Shown: positions 9,201 to 17,558 of the stretch, piece after piece | Layout of the letters: every line of letters starts with the position of its first letter | Position numbering within the stretch: position 1 is the stretch's first letter | Assembly (NCBI GenBank): GCA_041667115.1 | Contig: JBAYFO010000010.1 | Coordinates: 12,279 to 76,278 of the forward strand | DNA: 64,000 nt | Direction of reading: 5' to 3' | From: UBA1563 sp041667115 | GTDB taxonomy: Bacteria; Bacteroidota; Ignavibacteria; Ignavibacteriales; Ignavibacteriaceae | Position numbers and translations under genes: made by a program | Notes under the pieces: generated by a model | What the model saw: the letters and a program-made list of their open reading frames with translations, nothing else | What the model was told of the DNA's origin: nothing | The model's database searches: none

Positions 9201-9820
9201 ACCAAACGATAAAGCAGGATTCCAAATGAATAGAGATCGGCGCGAGAATCAATGTGTTGATTTTGAATAATTTCCGGAGCTATGTAATACGCTGTTCCGC
9301 GTCGAATATTCTGTGAGCCGTTATCTGTTCTTTGCACGAAACCGAAATCAAGAATTTTTATTTCGATATAGTTTCCGCGCTGTGAGCAAAGGATGTTCTC
9401 GAACTTTAAATCGAAATAAATATAATTTGCAAGATGAAGGTAACTCAGAAACGAACTGATCTGTCCAATTACTTCGAGGAGTAATGACGGATTGGCTTTG
9501 AAGTCTATCTCCAGTAAACTCTTCCCCTCATAATATTCAAGAAGGATAAAGTGGTTTCCTTTTTCAACTCCAAACGCTTCATCCTCTGCATTCATTCCAA
9601 TAATTTTACCCGCTTCGTACGCCTTGACAATGTTTGGATGAGAAAATTTTTTTAGAAGATCGTATTCTTGAAAAAAAGCACGTTCTTCCTCTTTACTTAT
9701 TATAGATGGAAGAATCTTAATTGCATACTGTTGTGAAGGAAAAAATTTATCTTCACAAAGGAAAACCTTGTTGCGTCCTTCACCAAGAAGTTTGAGAAGA
9801 GTAATTCGTCCGTTAATCAT
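6251..9820 (-). CDS. Ser/Thr kinase - STAND-like ATPase - TPR sensor protein
   Basis: 1189-residue multidomain cytoplasmic protein. Residues 1-275 are a Hanks-type kinase: LLGEGRNKVF glycine loop, Lys35 in YAIKIL, YFDLKFEN catalytic loop (Asp137, Lys139, Asn142), DFG 158-160 and APE near 181. HRD is replaced by YFD, so it is a non-RD kinase. After a short link comes an AAA/STAND-type ATPase with Walker A GIQNSGKS (312-319) and Walker B ILLFDD (400-405). The C-terminal half, from about 650, is TPR-like helical repeats (AGAEQYWRKSLSI, YEKAIDLYKSAKNIF). This layout is like PknK/MalT-type signalling proteins. It overlaps the permease gene before it and the σ54-activator-like gene after it by 4 bases each, which ties it to transporter-linked signalling. 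Confidence 0.87.
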   Translation of the reverse strand: MINGRITLLKLLGEGRNKVFLCEDKFFPSQQYAIKILPSIISKEEERAFFQEYDLLKKFSHPNIVKAYEAGKIIGMNAEDEAFGVEKGNHFILLEYYEGKSLLEIDFKANPSLLLEVIGQISSFLSYLHLANYIYFDLKFENILCSQRGNYIEIKILDFGFVQRTDNGSQNIRRGTAYYIAPEIIQNQHIDSRADLYSFGILLYRLVYGIFPCSEVDELKIYQSHLEEEYKFPASSYFSAAIIDVISQLLNKVPAKRIQSALQLYYLLHLPLENYYLNLISATQFIGRKNDFAVIVEYIENKERNDILVLQGIQNSGKSLLAEKVAGEFQNTVLLDRLPSQKPGLVLQYIASRMAFSSFMHDEEVEKGVDLSHLVNENVDLNRETVIFIFTEICKAKNFILLFDDFNLLDEVVKEMLYHVLPVLQVNGCKIIILEDQTGVSSVEAIPNRTEYQVSALLHEEIPIFLKKNFAGYFPQKQVAPLIEKFADLFPGNILLFLNELIAERILIFSAETIYIDTEKAKLFSGASQSVIFEKRISHLSSNEKEALALLSCIEVELNLDQTKTILKEYKNEADKILLGLHKKNLIRMPSRNSFTQLIASGLKLYVYSNIMDKVILHKKIASLLKHLPHISPNEISRHFELAKEFDEAYLCLKTEIVRASELSAYIYLTKILTRLFKLPLSKIFAIEVRKKFVQILRQTGNNELALQIIDELESVYKLKLDRELITQKGIFLIASGEVETGKKLLIKQATKLTDGNDKTEILLEIANANLNKNLYNDVKKILDRLLEADDLTHEQKGKVFNMNGLLELYKNNNTGKAFSFFSMALSEFTNANLKQRIARVQVNLGNICSMKGDLAGAEQYWRKSLSINNAIGDLEQEALVLMNYGIYLFDTANYEKAIDLYKSAKNIFQTIGKKNGLGLALLNSGETYLITCEYSFAIDEFLRAVDIFRSTENEEEEASAYYLLAKTFAVIGDFEKTGYYTRQYQKSIADAKLGGKHLIQLEFIMALTGYYFDDGTSEPSNAKLLSLCSTLLETDNKYDTVLTSLIYIDNCIKTKKYKSAHAFLMSEKYVDLCRMNEVYLAVRIYLLGKVAIHFQLGEKLFIDYFNDAYNIIKEQNITEFTWIILNAIANVYFERNLFSKAEEFFNLTEGLIVFFSKNIYDESLRTAYFSKKERREVLQFIKNSFLIL

Positions 9821-11100
9821 AGGTGTAACCGTGGATTAAAATATTCAGCCAATTTTCTACCGAAATCATTTATAGTTACAAGTAATAAAACGATTGCGGC
9901 ACCGGGGAAAAAAATCATCCACCAGGCTTGCGAAAGATATTCTTGCCCTGAGTTTAACATGCCTCCCCACGTTGGAAATTCGTTCCCTATTCCGAGTCCT
10001 AAAAAACTTAACGCCGACTCTGAAAGGACAACGTTCCCAAATTGAAAAACCATATTTATGATTACCGGAATTATTATTACGGGCAGCACCTCTTTCAATA
10101 ATAGTTTTGTCTTCGAAAGCCCAAGTTGTTGTGCGGTTATAAAGTAATCCTTATTTTTTAATGAGAGCACTTCTCCCTTAACGATGCGAAACAAACTCAT
10201 CCAGCCGGAAAATCCGAGAACGACAACTACCGAAAGAAATGAATTGCCAAAAAATGCAAGAATAAGAATGATGAAGAAAATTATTGGGAACGACAAGAAC
10301 ATATCGGTTAAGCGGCTTAGAAAAACATCGATTAATCCTCCTGAAAATCCCGCTAAAAAGCCAAGCAGAATACCGACAATCAAGGCTAGACTAACTGCGC
10401 TAAGCCCGATTAAGAGTGAAATTCTTGTGCCGTAAATTAGTCGTGTAAAAATATCTCTTCCAAATTCATCACTGCCGAGAAGAAAAAACTTATGAGAGAT
10501 GTCGGGTTTTCCACCAAGCGTTTCGATTGAAGAATTTTGTAATCTATGTTCTACTCCATTCTGATAATAGAAAAACCCGCTTTCCCTTTTTTGCAGGCTA
10601 TCCAAGAAAACTATTTTTTCATCAAAAGAATTTTTTACAATCTTTTTTTTCAAAGCAAGAAAATTATTTAACCGTCCGGGTTTTTCCACCGGATCAATTA
10701 AATGCAGAACCTTAACAGAACTAAAAGGGGGGAGAAGTCTTGTGACGGAGATATCCTTTTGAAAATCAGAATTGCTATTCGCTATCACCGGGGCAAAAAG
10801 GAATGCATAAAGAATGACAGCCATGACGTAGTGAGAAAAAGAAAAGACTTTTAGTGATGTTAGTTTTTTCCTTTCCAAAAAAAGAAACACAAAAAAAGAG
10901 AGCATCAAAAAAAGAGAGCAAAAATAATCCGCCATGCTTAATGAAAATTGAGCCGACGCAGTATGATAATCGGTTACGAGTAATCGCAGATAAGAAATCA
11001 GCAGCAGTGCTATACTACCCAACAACGGCAAGCGAAAAGCTATGGTTGCCAGCATCAGTAAAAAGAAAAAATGGAGAGCGGAAAAGCGGATTTTTATCAA
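9817..11100 (-). CDS. ABC peptide/nickel-type permease (DppC/OppC-like)
   Basis: Inner-membrane permease of the Opp/Dpp importer class, 427 residues, longer than the usual ~300. The canonical core begins with the class signature LLGSDEFGRDIFTRLIYG followed by TRISLLIG, then five or so membrane segments and the cytoplasmic EAA loop (YFITAQQLGLSKTKLLLKEV). The extra length is N-terminal: several hydrophobic segments plus a soluble stretch of roughly 100 residues (about 115-195, lying before the signature) rather than the short OppC N-tail. It starts inside the stop of the DppB-like gene (4-base overlap) and ends inside the start of the kinase gene (4-base overlap). Transported compound is not predictable; peptide, nickel or oligosaccharide are possible. 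Confidence 0.9.
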   Translation of the reverse strand: MIKIRFSALHFFFLLMLATIAFRLPLLGSIALLLISYLRLLVTDYHTASAQFSLSMADYFCSLFLMLSFFVFLFLERKKLTSLKVFSFSHYVMAVILYAFLFAPVIANSNSDFQKDISVTRLLPPFSSVKVLHLIDPVEKPGRLNNFLALKKKIVKNSFDEKIVFLDSLQKRESGFFYYQNGVEHRLQNSSIETLGGKPDISHKFFLLGSDEFGRDIFTRLIYGTRISLLIGLSAVSLALIVGILLGFLAGFSGGLIDVFLSRLTDMFLSFPIIFFIILILAFFGNSFLSVVVVLGFSGWMSLFRIVKGEVLSLKNKDYFITAQQLGLSKTKLLLKEVLPVIIIPVIINMVFQFGNVVLSESALSFLGLGIGNEFPTWGGMLNSGQEYLSQAWWMIFFPGAAIVLLLVTINDFGRKLAEYFNPRLHL

Positions 11101-12086
11101 TTTAAAAGTCCCTTAACTAACCGTTTGTCAATTTTCATACGGATTAAATCTGCAAGAAAACCCGTAAGAATTATTAACGCTCCCGCAGTTAACGTACATC
11201 CAATAATCAACGGGTAATCGCGACCAAGGATTGCATTAACAACCAACCTACCCATCCCCGGCAAACCAAAAATCATTTCGGTAATTAAAGCTCCGCTGAA
11301 TAAAATTCCCAAATCGACACCGGCATAAGCAATGATCGAGTTCAACGAATTGGGAATGATATGACTGCATAAAATTTTCTTTTCCGATACTCCATTTGCC
11401 CGAAGATAGGTAACAAAAAGTTTGTGCCCGTTCTCTTCAAAGTTTTCTCGAAAATATTTGAAATATACCGGTAAGCCCGTTAACGACAAGACAAGTACCG
11501 GAAGGAAGAGATGTTGCGCATAATCAAGAAGAAGAAAAATTAAATTATCCTCAAGCGCTCCTACTGTTTTAATTCCTGATGAAGGAAATATTTTTAGCTG
11601 AACAGAAAAAATATAGATGAAAAACAATCCGCTGACAAACGAAGGAACCGCATACAATAACATGCTTCCACCCGAAAGGAAATGATCCCAAAATTTTTTG
11701 TTGTAATGAGAAGCTAAAACTGCAAGCAGCAGACCGCCTACTAGTTGTAAAATAAAGGCAGACAACGAGAAATAAACAGTAAAGGGAAGCACTTCAAAAA
11801 TTACATCACTCACCGGACGATGGAACGAATAAGAAAAACCCAGATCTCCGGTTACTGCATTTTTTAAAAAACTTATATACTGTTCGTGTATCTGTTTATC
11901 TAACTGAAATGAGATTTTTACTTTTTCAACTAACCGTGGACTTAATTTTGGCGACAAAAATTTTTGGCTCGGATCACCGGGGGCAATCCTAACCAAAACA
12001 AAAAGAAAACTTACGGTTAGAAACAAAACAAAAACAGATGTCGCTAGTCTTTTGGTAAGAGATACAAACAGCGGAAAACGATTCAT
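11097..12086 (-). CDS. ABC peptide/nickel-type permease (DppB/OppB-like)
   Basis: Partner permease, 329 residues, the normal DppB length. N-terminal membrane segment LATSVFVLFLTVSFLFVLVR is followed by the class motif APGDP. The C-terminal half carries the EAA-type loop (TYLRANGVSEKKILCSHIIPN) and LITEMIFGLPGMGRLVVNAI, both highly typical of DppB/OppB. It pairs with the DppC-like protein to form the membrane channel that the two ATPases at 13834-15268 energise. The substrate-binding lipoprotein gene ends 12 bases upstream, and the next gene overlaps its stop by 4 bases. Confidence 0.94.
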   Translation of the reverse strand: MNRFPLFVSLTKRLATSVFVLFLTVSFLFVLVRIAPGDPSQKFLSPKLSPRLVEKVKISFQLDKQIHEQYISFLKNAVTGDLGFSYSFHRPVSDVIFEVLPFTVYFSLSAFILQLVGGLLLAVLASHYNKKFWDHFLSGGSMLLYAVPSFVSGLFFIYIFSVQLKIFPSSGIKTVGALEDNLIFLLLDYAQHLFLPVLVLSLTGLPVYFKYFRENFEENGHKLFVTYLRANGVSEKKILCSHIIPNSLNSIIAYAGVDLGILFSGALITEMIFGLPGMGRLVVNAILGRDYPLIIGCTLTAGALIILTGFLADLIRMKIDKRLVKGLLN

Positions 12087-12098
12087 GGGTTCATTCGT

Positions 12099-13754
12099 TT
12101 ACTGCCATAACCAGCAGTGATGGATCGTCCCCAGAGTTGTAACGTCAATGTTTTTTATTTTTTTGTTATACGCAACAATATTATCAATCCAATAAAGAAA
12201 TGTTACCGGCTGATCACGGTAGAGCAGGGCTTCAATCTTTTTATAGATTTCATTTTTTTGCTGACGGGAAATTTTTGTTTCCAGTTTGTCTAAGAGCGCG
12301 TCAAGCTCTTTGTTTTGATATGATGGAAAATTCATCGGAGTAGTTGCAAGATTTGAGTACCACGAAAACTTTAAATCAAGCGGAATAGGAATGATCCAGC
12401 TTGCCATCCATGCATCAACACTTTTAGTGTTTATCCGGTCAATCAACATTCCCAGCTCCAACTGCTCAATATTCATCGCAATCCCGAGTTGCTTGAACGT
12501 ATTTTTAATTAATGTTGCCGCAAATATTCTGCGCGGATTATTTGAAGAGATCGTTAATGTAAATTTAAATTTCACTCCGTTCTTTTCAAGAATACCGTCA
12601 TTGTCTTTATCGACCCAACCTTCTTCTGCCAAAAGAGACTTCGCTTTTTCTAAATCGAACGTGTACGGCTTTAGGTTTTCATCAACAGCATTTTTAAAAA
12701 TTGGAGAAATGGGGCTGTTGGCAAGTTCTCCATAGCCGCGTAAATATTCACTAAGAATCTCATTCCTGTTTATCGCCATTGAAAGCGCTTGCCGGACTTT
12801 TACCGATCCAAAAAATTTATTTGGTACAATTTTATGATTTGCTTTATAGAGCGCAGGATCAAGATTATTCCAGCCGAGATAATCATATTCCCTTCCTTTA
12901 AGAGATGCGATATTTAAAGTGCCAAGTTTTTTCAACTCACTAACATTTTCAGGTTTAAGATATTCGGCTAAATCAACTTCTCCATTTTTTAGTTGCGTTA
13001 ACCGGGCGTTATATTCAGGAATCACTTTAAAAATAATACGATTAATTGTTCCCTCTTTGTATAAAAATGATTTCGGATTAGCTTTTAAAATAATTGCCTG
13101 ATTCTTTTCCCATTTTTCCAGAGTGAATGGACCGCTGGTTACAGGAGCAAAGTTTTCCTTTGCCGTCGCAAATTCTTTGCGAGGAATTTTTTCAAAGATA
13201 TGTTTTGGAACGATAGGGAAATCGAGATTATATAATGAAGGAACCGAACCCGGCGCAAAGGTAATCTTCAGTTTTGTTCTGGATAATTCTTCAAATGTTT
13301 TTGAAGCAATGATATGTTCATCTTTATCTGTATTAAAGCATTTAAACGAACCATACAAATAGCTTTCAACTAACGGGTCGGAATAAACATCAAACGAAAA
13401 AATAACATCATCAAGAGTAAGCGGCACACCGTCTGACCATTTCACGTCATCTCGAACATCAAGGGTTATAGCGCTTGAATCGCCGTTCCATTCCCATGAA
13501 GTTGCAAGCATCGGTTCGGTTTTTAAATCACCGGTTTTATTATCCCAGGAATGTTTTACGAGAGATAAAAAGATGAGTTCGTTTATATTCGCTTCGTTAA
13601 TGCTGAATGCAAAAAGCGGATTTATCCGTTCTACATCGGAGGGAATTGCGATGACGATTTGAGAGTTGTTGACGGTTGAGGTTTTTTTACAGCCGACGAA
13701 AATTGACAACAGGATTAAAAAATATATGGTAATATTTTTCCGGGCAAAAGACAT
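12099..13754 (-). CDS. ABC transporter substrate-binding lipoprotein (family 5)
   Basis: Solute-binding protein of the SBP_bac_5 family (DppA/OppA/NikA), 551 residues. The N-terminus has a short basic start, a hydrophobic stretch and a lipobox ending SIFVGC, so Cys22 is the likely lipidated residue and the protein is membrane-anchored in the periplasm. Family hallmarks: IDVRDDVKWSDGVPLTLDDV-type segment (LDVRDDVKWSDG then DDVIFSF), KVRQALSMAINRNEI, and the C-terminal YWIDNIVAYNKKIKN. It is the first gene of the leftward operon and captures the ligand for the two permeases. Ligand identity is not readable from sequence. Confidence 0.94.
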   Translation of the reverse strand: MSFARKNITIYFLILLSIFVGCKKTSTVNNSQIVIAIPSDVERINPLFAFSINEANINELIFLSLVKHSWDNKTGDLKTEPMLATSWEWNGDSSAITLDVRDDVKWSDGVPLTLDDVIFSFDVYSDPLVESYLYGSFKCFNTDKDEHIIASKTFEELSRTKLKITFAPGSVPSLYNLDFPIVPKHIFEKIPRKEFATAKENFAPVTSGPFTLEKWEKNQAIILKANPKSFLYKEGTINRIIFKVIPEYNARLTQLKNGEVDLAEYLKPENVSELKKLGTLNIASLKGREYDYLGWNNLDPALYKANHKIVPNKFFGSVKVRQALSMAINRNEILSEYLRGYGELANSPISPIFKNAVDENLKPYTFDLEKAKSLLAEEGWVDKDNDGILEKNGVKFKFTLTISSNNPRRIFAATLIKNTFKQLGIAMNIEQLELGMLIDRINTKSVDAWMASWIIPIPLDLKFSWYSNLATTPMNFPSYQNKELDALLDKLETKISRQQKNEIYKKIEALLYRDQPVTFLYWIDNIVAYNKKIKNIDVTTLGTIHHCWLWQ

Positions 13755-13787
13755 TTTTTCCTCGCAAATTTACTGAAACCACTTTAT

Positions 13788-13818
13788 CCAAATTATTATT
13801 TTGTAATTTAATAAACAA
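13788..13818 (-). promoter_or_regulatory. Putative Bacteroidota-type promoter of the transporter-kinase operon
   Basis: On the minus strand a TTG at 13818-13816 is followed by 20 bases and then TAATTTGG (13795-13788), 7 of 8 matches to TAnnTTTG. It lies about 35 bases before the lipoprotein start in the 79-base divergent region. The match is by eye, and the AT-rich context makes chance hits possible. Confidence 0.45.
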
Positions 13819-13833
13819 AATATTTGACAATTA

Positions 13834-14604
13834 ATGATACAAATAAATATTAAGTCTGTTACCTTGATTGTGATAACCGGAAAAAGAATTCTACTGAAGG
13901 ATGTTACGTTTACAACGAAAGAACACAACATCTACACAATCCTTGGCAAGAATGGCGAAGGGAAATCAACGTTTCTAAAATCAATTACCAACCTTTTAGA
14001 TAAAAATGTTTTCTCAACTGCCGGGTCTGTTGAGTTTGATGGCGTGGATCTCCTGTCTCTTCCGTTTGCGAACTTGAGGGAATTCCGTAAAGCAAAAATT
14101 CAATATCTCTTTCAAGACCCCGTAAACTCTTTTGATCCGTTAAAAAAGATGGAATATTACTTTGGGCTTAGCCCGTTCAATGAAGATGAGATAAAAAAGG
14201 AATTCGAGTTTTTTAATCTCCCCGCGCCGGAAAAAATTTATGAACTTTACCCCTATGAACTGAGCGGCGGAATGGCGCAAAGAATCGCCCTCATCCTTGC
14301 GTTACTAAAAAAACCGAACTTTCTGCTGCTCGATGAACCCACTTCCGGAATTGACGCCGAAACTATTTCTCTTATAAAAGAGCGGTTGAAAACTTTTGTC
14401 AAACAAAACAGCGCCGTTGTGCTTGTTATTACACAGGATTTATCTTTCGCCGAGAACATGACGGATTCTATCGCCTATATGGAAAAAGGAACCCTTTCGA
14501 AATTTGTTTCTTATCAAGATTTTTTCAACGAAGAATCAGGATCAATTAAAAATTTTCTCAACGCTTATAAACAATTAAATAATGAATTCGTTAGTAACAG
14601 TTAA
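13834..14604 (+). CDS. ABC transporter ATPase, first of divergent pair (DppD-like)
   Basis: 256-residue nucleotide-binding subunit. Walker A is GKNGEGKST, the Q-loop is YLFQDP, the signature is LSGGMAQR and Walker B is FLLLDEPTSG, followed by an H-loop region with the His replaced by Gln in VITQDLSFAEN (usually xxHD). DppD/OppD proteins are normally about 320-330 residues with a C-terminal oligopeptide extension; this one ends soon after the ATPase core. It is transcribed away from the lipoprotein/permease/kinase operon across 79 bases and overlaps the next ATPase by 23 bases. The most economical reading is that it energises the DppBC-like pair. Confidence 0.9.
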   Translation: MIQINIKSVTLIVITGKRILLKDVTFTTKEHNIYTILGKNGEGKSTFLKSITNLLDKNVFSTAGSVEFDGVDLLSLPFANLREFRKAKIQYLFQDPVNSFDPLKKMEYYFGLSPFNEDEIKKEFEFFNLPAPEKIYELYPYELSGGMAQRIALILALLKKPNFLLLDEPTSGIDAETISLIKERLKTFVKQNSAVVLVITQDLSFAENMTDSIAYMEKGTLSKFVSYQDFFNEESGSIKNFLNAYKQLNNEFVSNS

Positions 14605-15268
14605 AAACATCTCTTATTCCGTTAACAACCATTCTTTTCTTGGAAAAAGAAACAAGAAAAAAATATTAACCGATATTTCCTTTGAAGTGAAGAGCGGGGA
14701 AATCCTTGGTATCGCAGGTCCTTCCGGCGGTGGTAAAACCACACTCGCAAAAATTCTGGCAGGAATTTTTGACCCGACAGAGGGAGAAGTTGTTTGGAGT
14801 TTTTTGAAAACAGAACAACGTACCGCAAACAACGTTCAACTCTTGTTTCAAAATTCTGAAGAGATAATTAATCCGTTAAGAAAAACAAAAGACCTTCTTC
14901 TTGAGGCTTTGCGGCAGGAAAAAGAAAAAACTGATTTTAGCGAAGCGCGGTTAACCGCATTACTGCGTGACGTTAATGTTAACAAAAACTTGCTCGGCAC
15001 GTACGGTTTTCAATTAAGCGGTGGACAAAGGCAACGCGTTGCTCTGGCAAGACTCTTAGCCGTTGAACCGGAAGTACTAATTTTAGATGAACCTTTCTCT
15101 GCACAGGATGTTGAATCTCAATTGAATTTACTCCTGCTGCTCAAAAAAATTAATTCTGAAAAAAGGATAACACTGATCTGCATTTCGCATCAAGTTAATG
15201 TTCTGAAAAAACTAACTCCAAGAATACTTTATATAAAAGAAGGGAAGTTGGTGTCTGAACTAACCTAA
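14582..15268 (+). CDS. ABC transporter ATPase, second of divergent pair (DppF-like)
   Basis: 228-residue ATPase with Walker A GPSGGGKTT, Q-loop LLFQNSEE, signature LSGGQRQRVALAR, Walker B LILDEPFSA and H-loop CISHQVN. Like its partner it is short, lacking the C-terminal extension of DppF/OppF. The start ATG at 14582 lies 23 bases inside the preceding gene, so translation is probably coupled. Together the two ATPases form an asymmetric dimer that could drive the permease pair encoded divergently. No gene follows on this strand until 15515, so the operon ends here. Confidence 0.92.
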   Translation: MNSLVTVKNISYSVNNHSFLGKRNKKKILTDISFEVKSGEILGIAGPSGGGKTTLAKILAGIFDPTEGEVVWSFLKTEQRTANNVQLLFQNSEEIINPLRKTKDLLLEALRQEKEKTDFSEARLTALLRDVNVNKNLLGTYGFQLSGGQRQRVALARLLAVEPEVLILDEPFSAQDVESQLNLLLLLKKINSEKRITLICISHQVNVLKKLTPRILYIKEGKLVSELT

Positions 15269-15514
15269 CGATATCGTTCGCTTCAAATCGAAAATAAATT
15301 TTTCCACTGCAGACTATAATCGCATTACCATTAGACCGGTTTTAATCACTCCCAGAATTTACCGGTTACCTCGATTTTTGAGATTTGACCTTTGAGATTT
15401 GAAATTTATAAATTGTTTTTTGTGATTTCCAATTTATCCCCCTTAGTAAATAAAAATTTTTTATGTTTAGATAACGAATAAATAACTTTAAACTCATTAC
15501 GAAAACAAAACTCT
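15269..15514. other. Intergenic region between ABC ATPase and M13 peptidase
   Basis: 246 bases. A 12-base perfect palindrome AACGATATCGTT lies at 15267-15278, at the stop codon of the ATPase gene. Around 15365-15430 there are loosely repeated TTTGAGATTTGA-like words. A TATGTTTA box at about 15461 could be the -7 element of the peptidase gene, but no good -33 partner is seen. No gene is visible. Confidence 0.4.
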
Positions 15515-17551
15515 ATGAAAACAATCTCAAAAATTCTATTTGTTCTCTTGATGCTGCTTGTTTCAGCAAACTCAACAATACTCGGGCAGCAGAACAACGA
15601 TTTCCTCATTAAAGGAATTGATACAACCGTTGATCCAGGCGTTGACTTTTTTAAGTATGCTACCGGCACCTGGATGAAAAATAATCCTATTCCTGAAACA
15701 GAAAAAGCCTGGACCATCGGGCATCTTGTTGAAGATGAAATCTACAACCAGTTAAAAACTATTTTAACGGAAGCTTCCCAAACCACATCGCCTGAAGGAG
15801 GCAACGCTCAAAAGGTTGGTGATTTTTATTTTTCCGGTATGGATTCCGCCACAATCGAAAAACAAGGCGCTTCATATCTCAAAAAAGAACTCGAAATGAT
15901 TTCCAATGCTTCAACAAAGGACGATCTGCTTGCTGCGGTCGCTTTGTTGCAAACATACGGAGTTCCTGCAATGTTTAGTGCGTTTGTGGAACAGGATGCG
16001 ATGAACAGCGATCTCTGGTCGCTCTATCTCTGGCAAGGCGGCTTGGGCTTGCGCCAGCGTGATTATTATTTTAGAAATGATGCCCGCACGGAAAACATCC
16101 GTCAAGAATATGTAAAACATCTTTCTAAAATGCTTACTCTTTCAGGAGACGATAATTCTCTTTCTCTCGAAAAGGGAAGTGCAATATTTAAAATTGAAAC
16201 CTTCCTCGCCGATTCTTCACGCAAGCTGGAAGACTTACGCGATCCTTACGCCAACTACAATAAAATGACGCTCGCTCAATTGCAGAAGCTAACTCCCAAT
16301 ATCAATTGGCAAAACTTCTTCGAAACAATCGGCATTCAAAAAATTGATAGTGTAATTGTCGGGCAGCCGGAATTTTTTGTTCAACTAAATGCTGCGCTAA
16401 CTAAATTTTCGTTAAGTGATTGGAAAGCCTACGTAAAGTGGCATCTGTTTAACGCGTTTGCCGACCGTTTGAGCACCCCCTTTGATAACGAAAAATTTCA
16501 TTTCAGAGGAACAGTTATGTCCGGCGTACAAAAACAGAGACCTCGCTGGAAGAGAATTCAAGATGCCGTTGAAGATGCTATGGGCGAACTGCTCGGACAA
16601 GTTTACGTGCAGAAATATTATTCACCCAAAACAAAACAACGGTACGAAAAAGTTGTTGATGATATTATTGAAGCCTACCGCGAGAGAATTAAAAATCTTG
16701 ATTGGATGACCGAATCAACTAAAGAAAAAGCTTTGATCAAACTAAACAGCATTACAAAAAAAGTCGGCTACCCGGATAAGTGGAAAGATTTTTCTTCCTT
16801 AAAAGTTGACCGTACTTCGTTCTTGAGAAATTCCATCAACGCGAATGTTTTTTGGTTTAAAAGAAATATCAGCAGACTTGGTACGCCTGTAGATAGGACC
16901 GAATGGAACATGACTCCCCAAACCTACAACGCTTATTACAACCCTTCAAATAACGAGATTGTTTTACCCGCGGCAATTTTTATTATTCCCGGAGTTGTTG
17001 ATTCTCTCCTTGATGACGCTGTTGTTTATTCCTACGCCGGAGCTTCTACTATCGGGCATGAATTAACGCATGGCTTTGATGACGAAGGAAGACAGTATGA
17101 CGCCAAAGGAAATTTAACAAATTGGTGGACGAAAGAAGACGAAGAAAAGTTCACACAAAAAGCCGCCGTTATGATTGAGCAATTTGATAATTATGTTGTG
17201 CTGGATAGTATGCACGTTAACGGCAAAGCAACGCTTGGAGAAAACATTGCCGATCTCGGCGGTTTGGTTTTAGGCTACGATGCTTTCAAAAAAACAGAAC
17301 AATTTAAAGAAGGAAAATTGATCAGCGGTTTTACTCCGCAGCAGCGTTTCTGGCTTGGGTATGCGTATGCATGGCTGGGACACAAAAGACCCGAATCCCT
17401 CGCCCAGCAAATTATGACAGACGTTCATGCTCCTGAATTTTTGCGTGTCAATGGTCCACTAAGTGATCTCCCCGATTTCTATAAAGCCTTCGGTGTAAAA
17501 GAAGGACAACCGATGTATAGACCTGAAAACAAACGTGTAAAGATCTGGTAA
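15515..17551 (+). CDS. Secreted M13 (neprilysin/PepO) zinc metallopeptidase
   Basis: 678-residue endopeptidase of the gluzincin M13 family, which cleaves oligopeptides on the amino side of hydrophobic residues. An N-terminal Sec signal (MKTISKILFVLLMLLVSAN) indicates export to the periplasm or surface. The catalytic domain has the zinc motif HELTH (His515, His519) in GHELTHGFDDEG and the third ligand Glu576 in GENIADLGGL; NAYYNPSNNEIVLPAAI is the substrate-binding signature. The C-terminus ends with the conserved VKIW. Length is normal for the family. It is monocistronic, with a hairpin terminator after it, and lies next to a peptide-type importer that could take up its products (inference). 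Confidence 0.96.
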   Translation: MKTISKILFVLLMLLVSANSTILGQQNNDFLIKGIDTTVDPGVDFFKYATGTWMKNNPIPETEKAWTIGHLVEDEIYNQLKTILTEASQTTSPEGGNAQKVGDFYFSGMDSATIEKQGASYLKKELEMISNASTKDDLLAAVALLQTYGVPAMFSAFVEQDAMNSDLWSLYLWQGGLGLRQRDYYFRNDARTENIRQEYVKHLSKMLTLSGDDNSLSLEKGSAIFKIETFLADSSRKLEDLRDPYANYNKMTLAQLQKLTPNINWQNFFETIGIQKIDSVIVGQPEFFVQLNAALTKFSLSDWKAYVKWHLFNAFADRLSTPFDNEKFHFRGTVMSGVQKQRPRWKRIQDAVEDAMGELLGQVYVQKYYSPKTKQRYEKVVDDIIEAYRERIKNLDWMTESTKEKALIKLNSITKKVGYPDKWKDFSSLKVDRTSFLRNSINANVFWFKRNISRLGTPVDRTEWNMTPQTYNAYYNPSNNEIVLPAAIFIIPGVVDSLLDDAVVYSYAGASTIGHELTHGFDDEGRQYDAKGNLTNWWTKEDEEKFTQKAAVMIEQFDNYVVLDSMHVNGKATLGENIADLGGLVLGYDAFKKTEQFKEGKLISGFTPQQRFWLGYAYAWLGHKRPESLAQQIMTDVHAPEFLRVNGPLSDLPDFYKAFGVKEGQPMYRPENKRVKIW

Positions 17552-17558
17552 AAATTAT

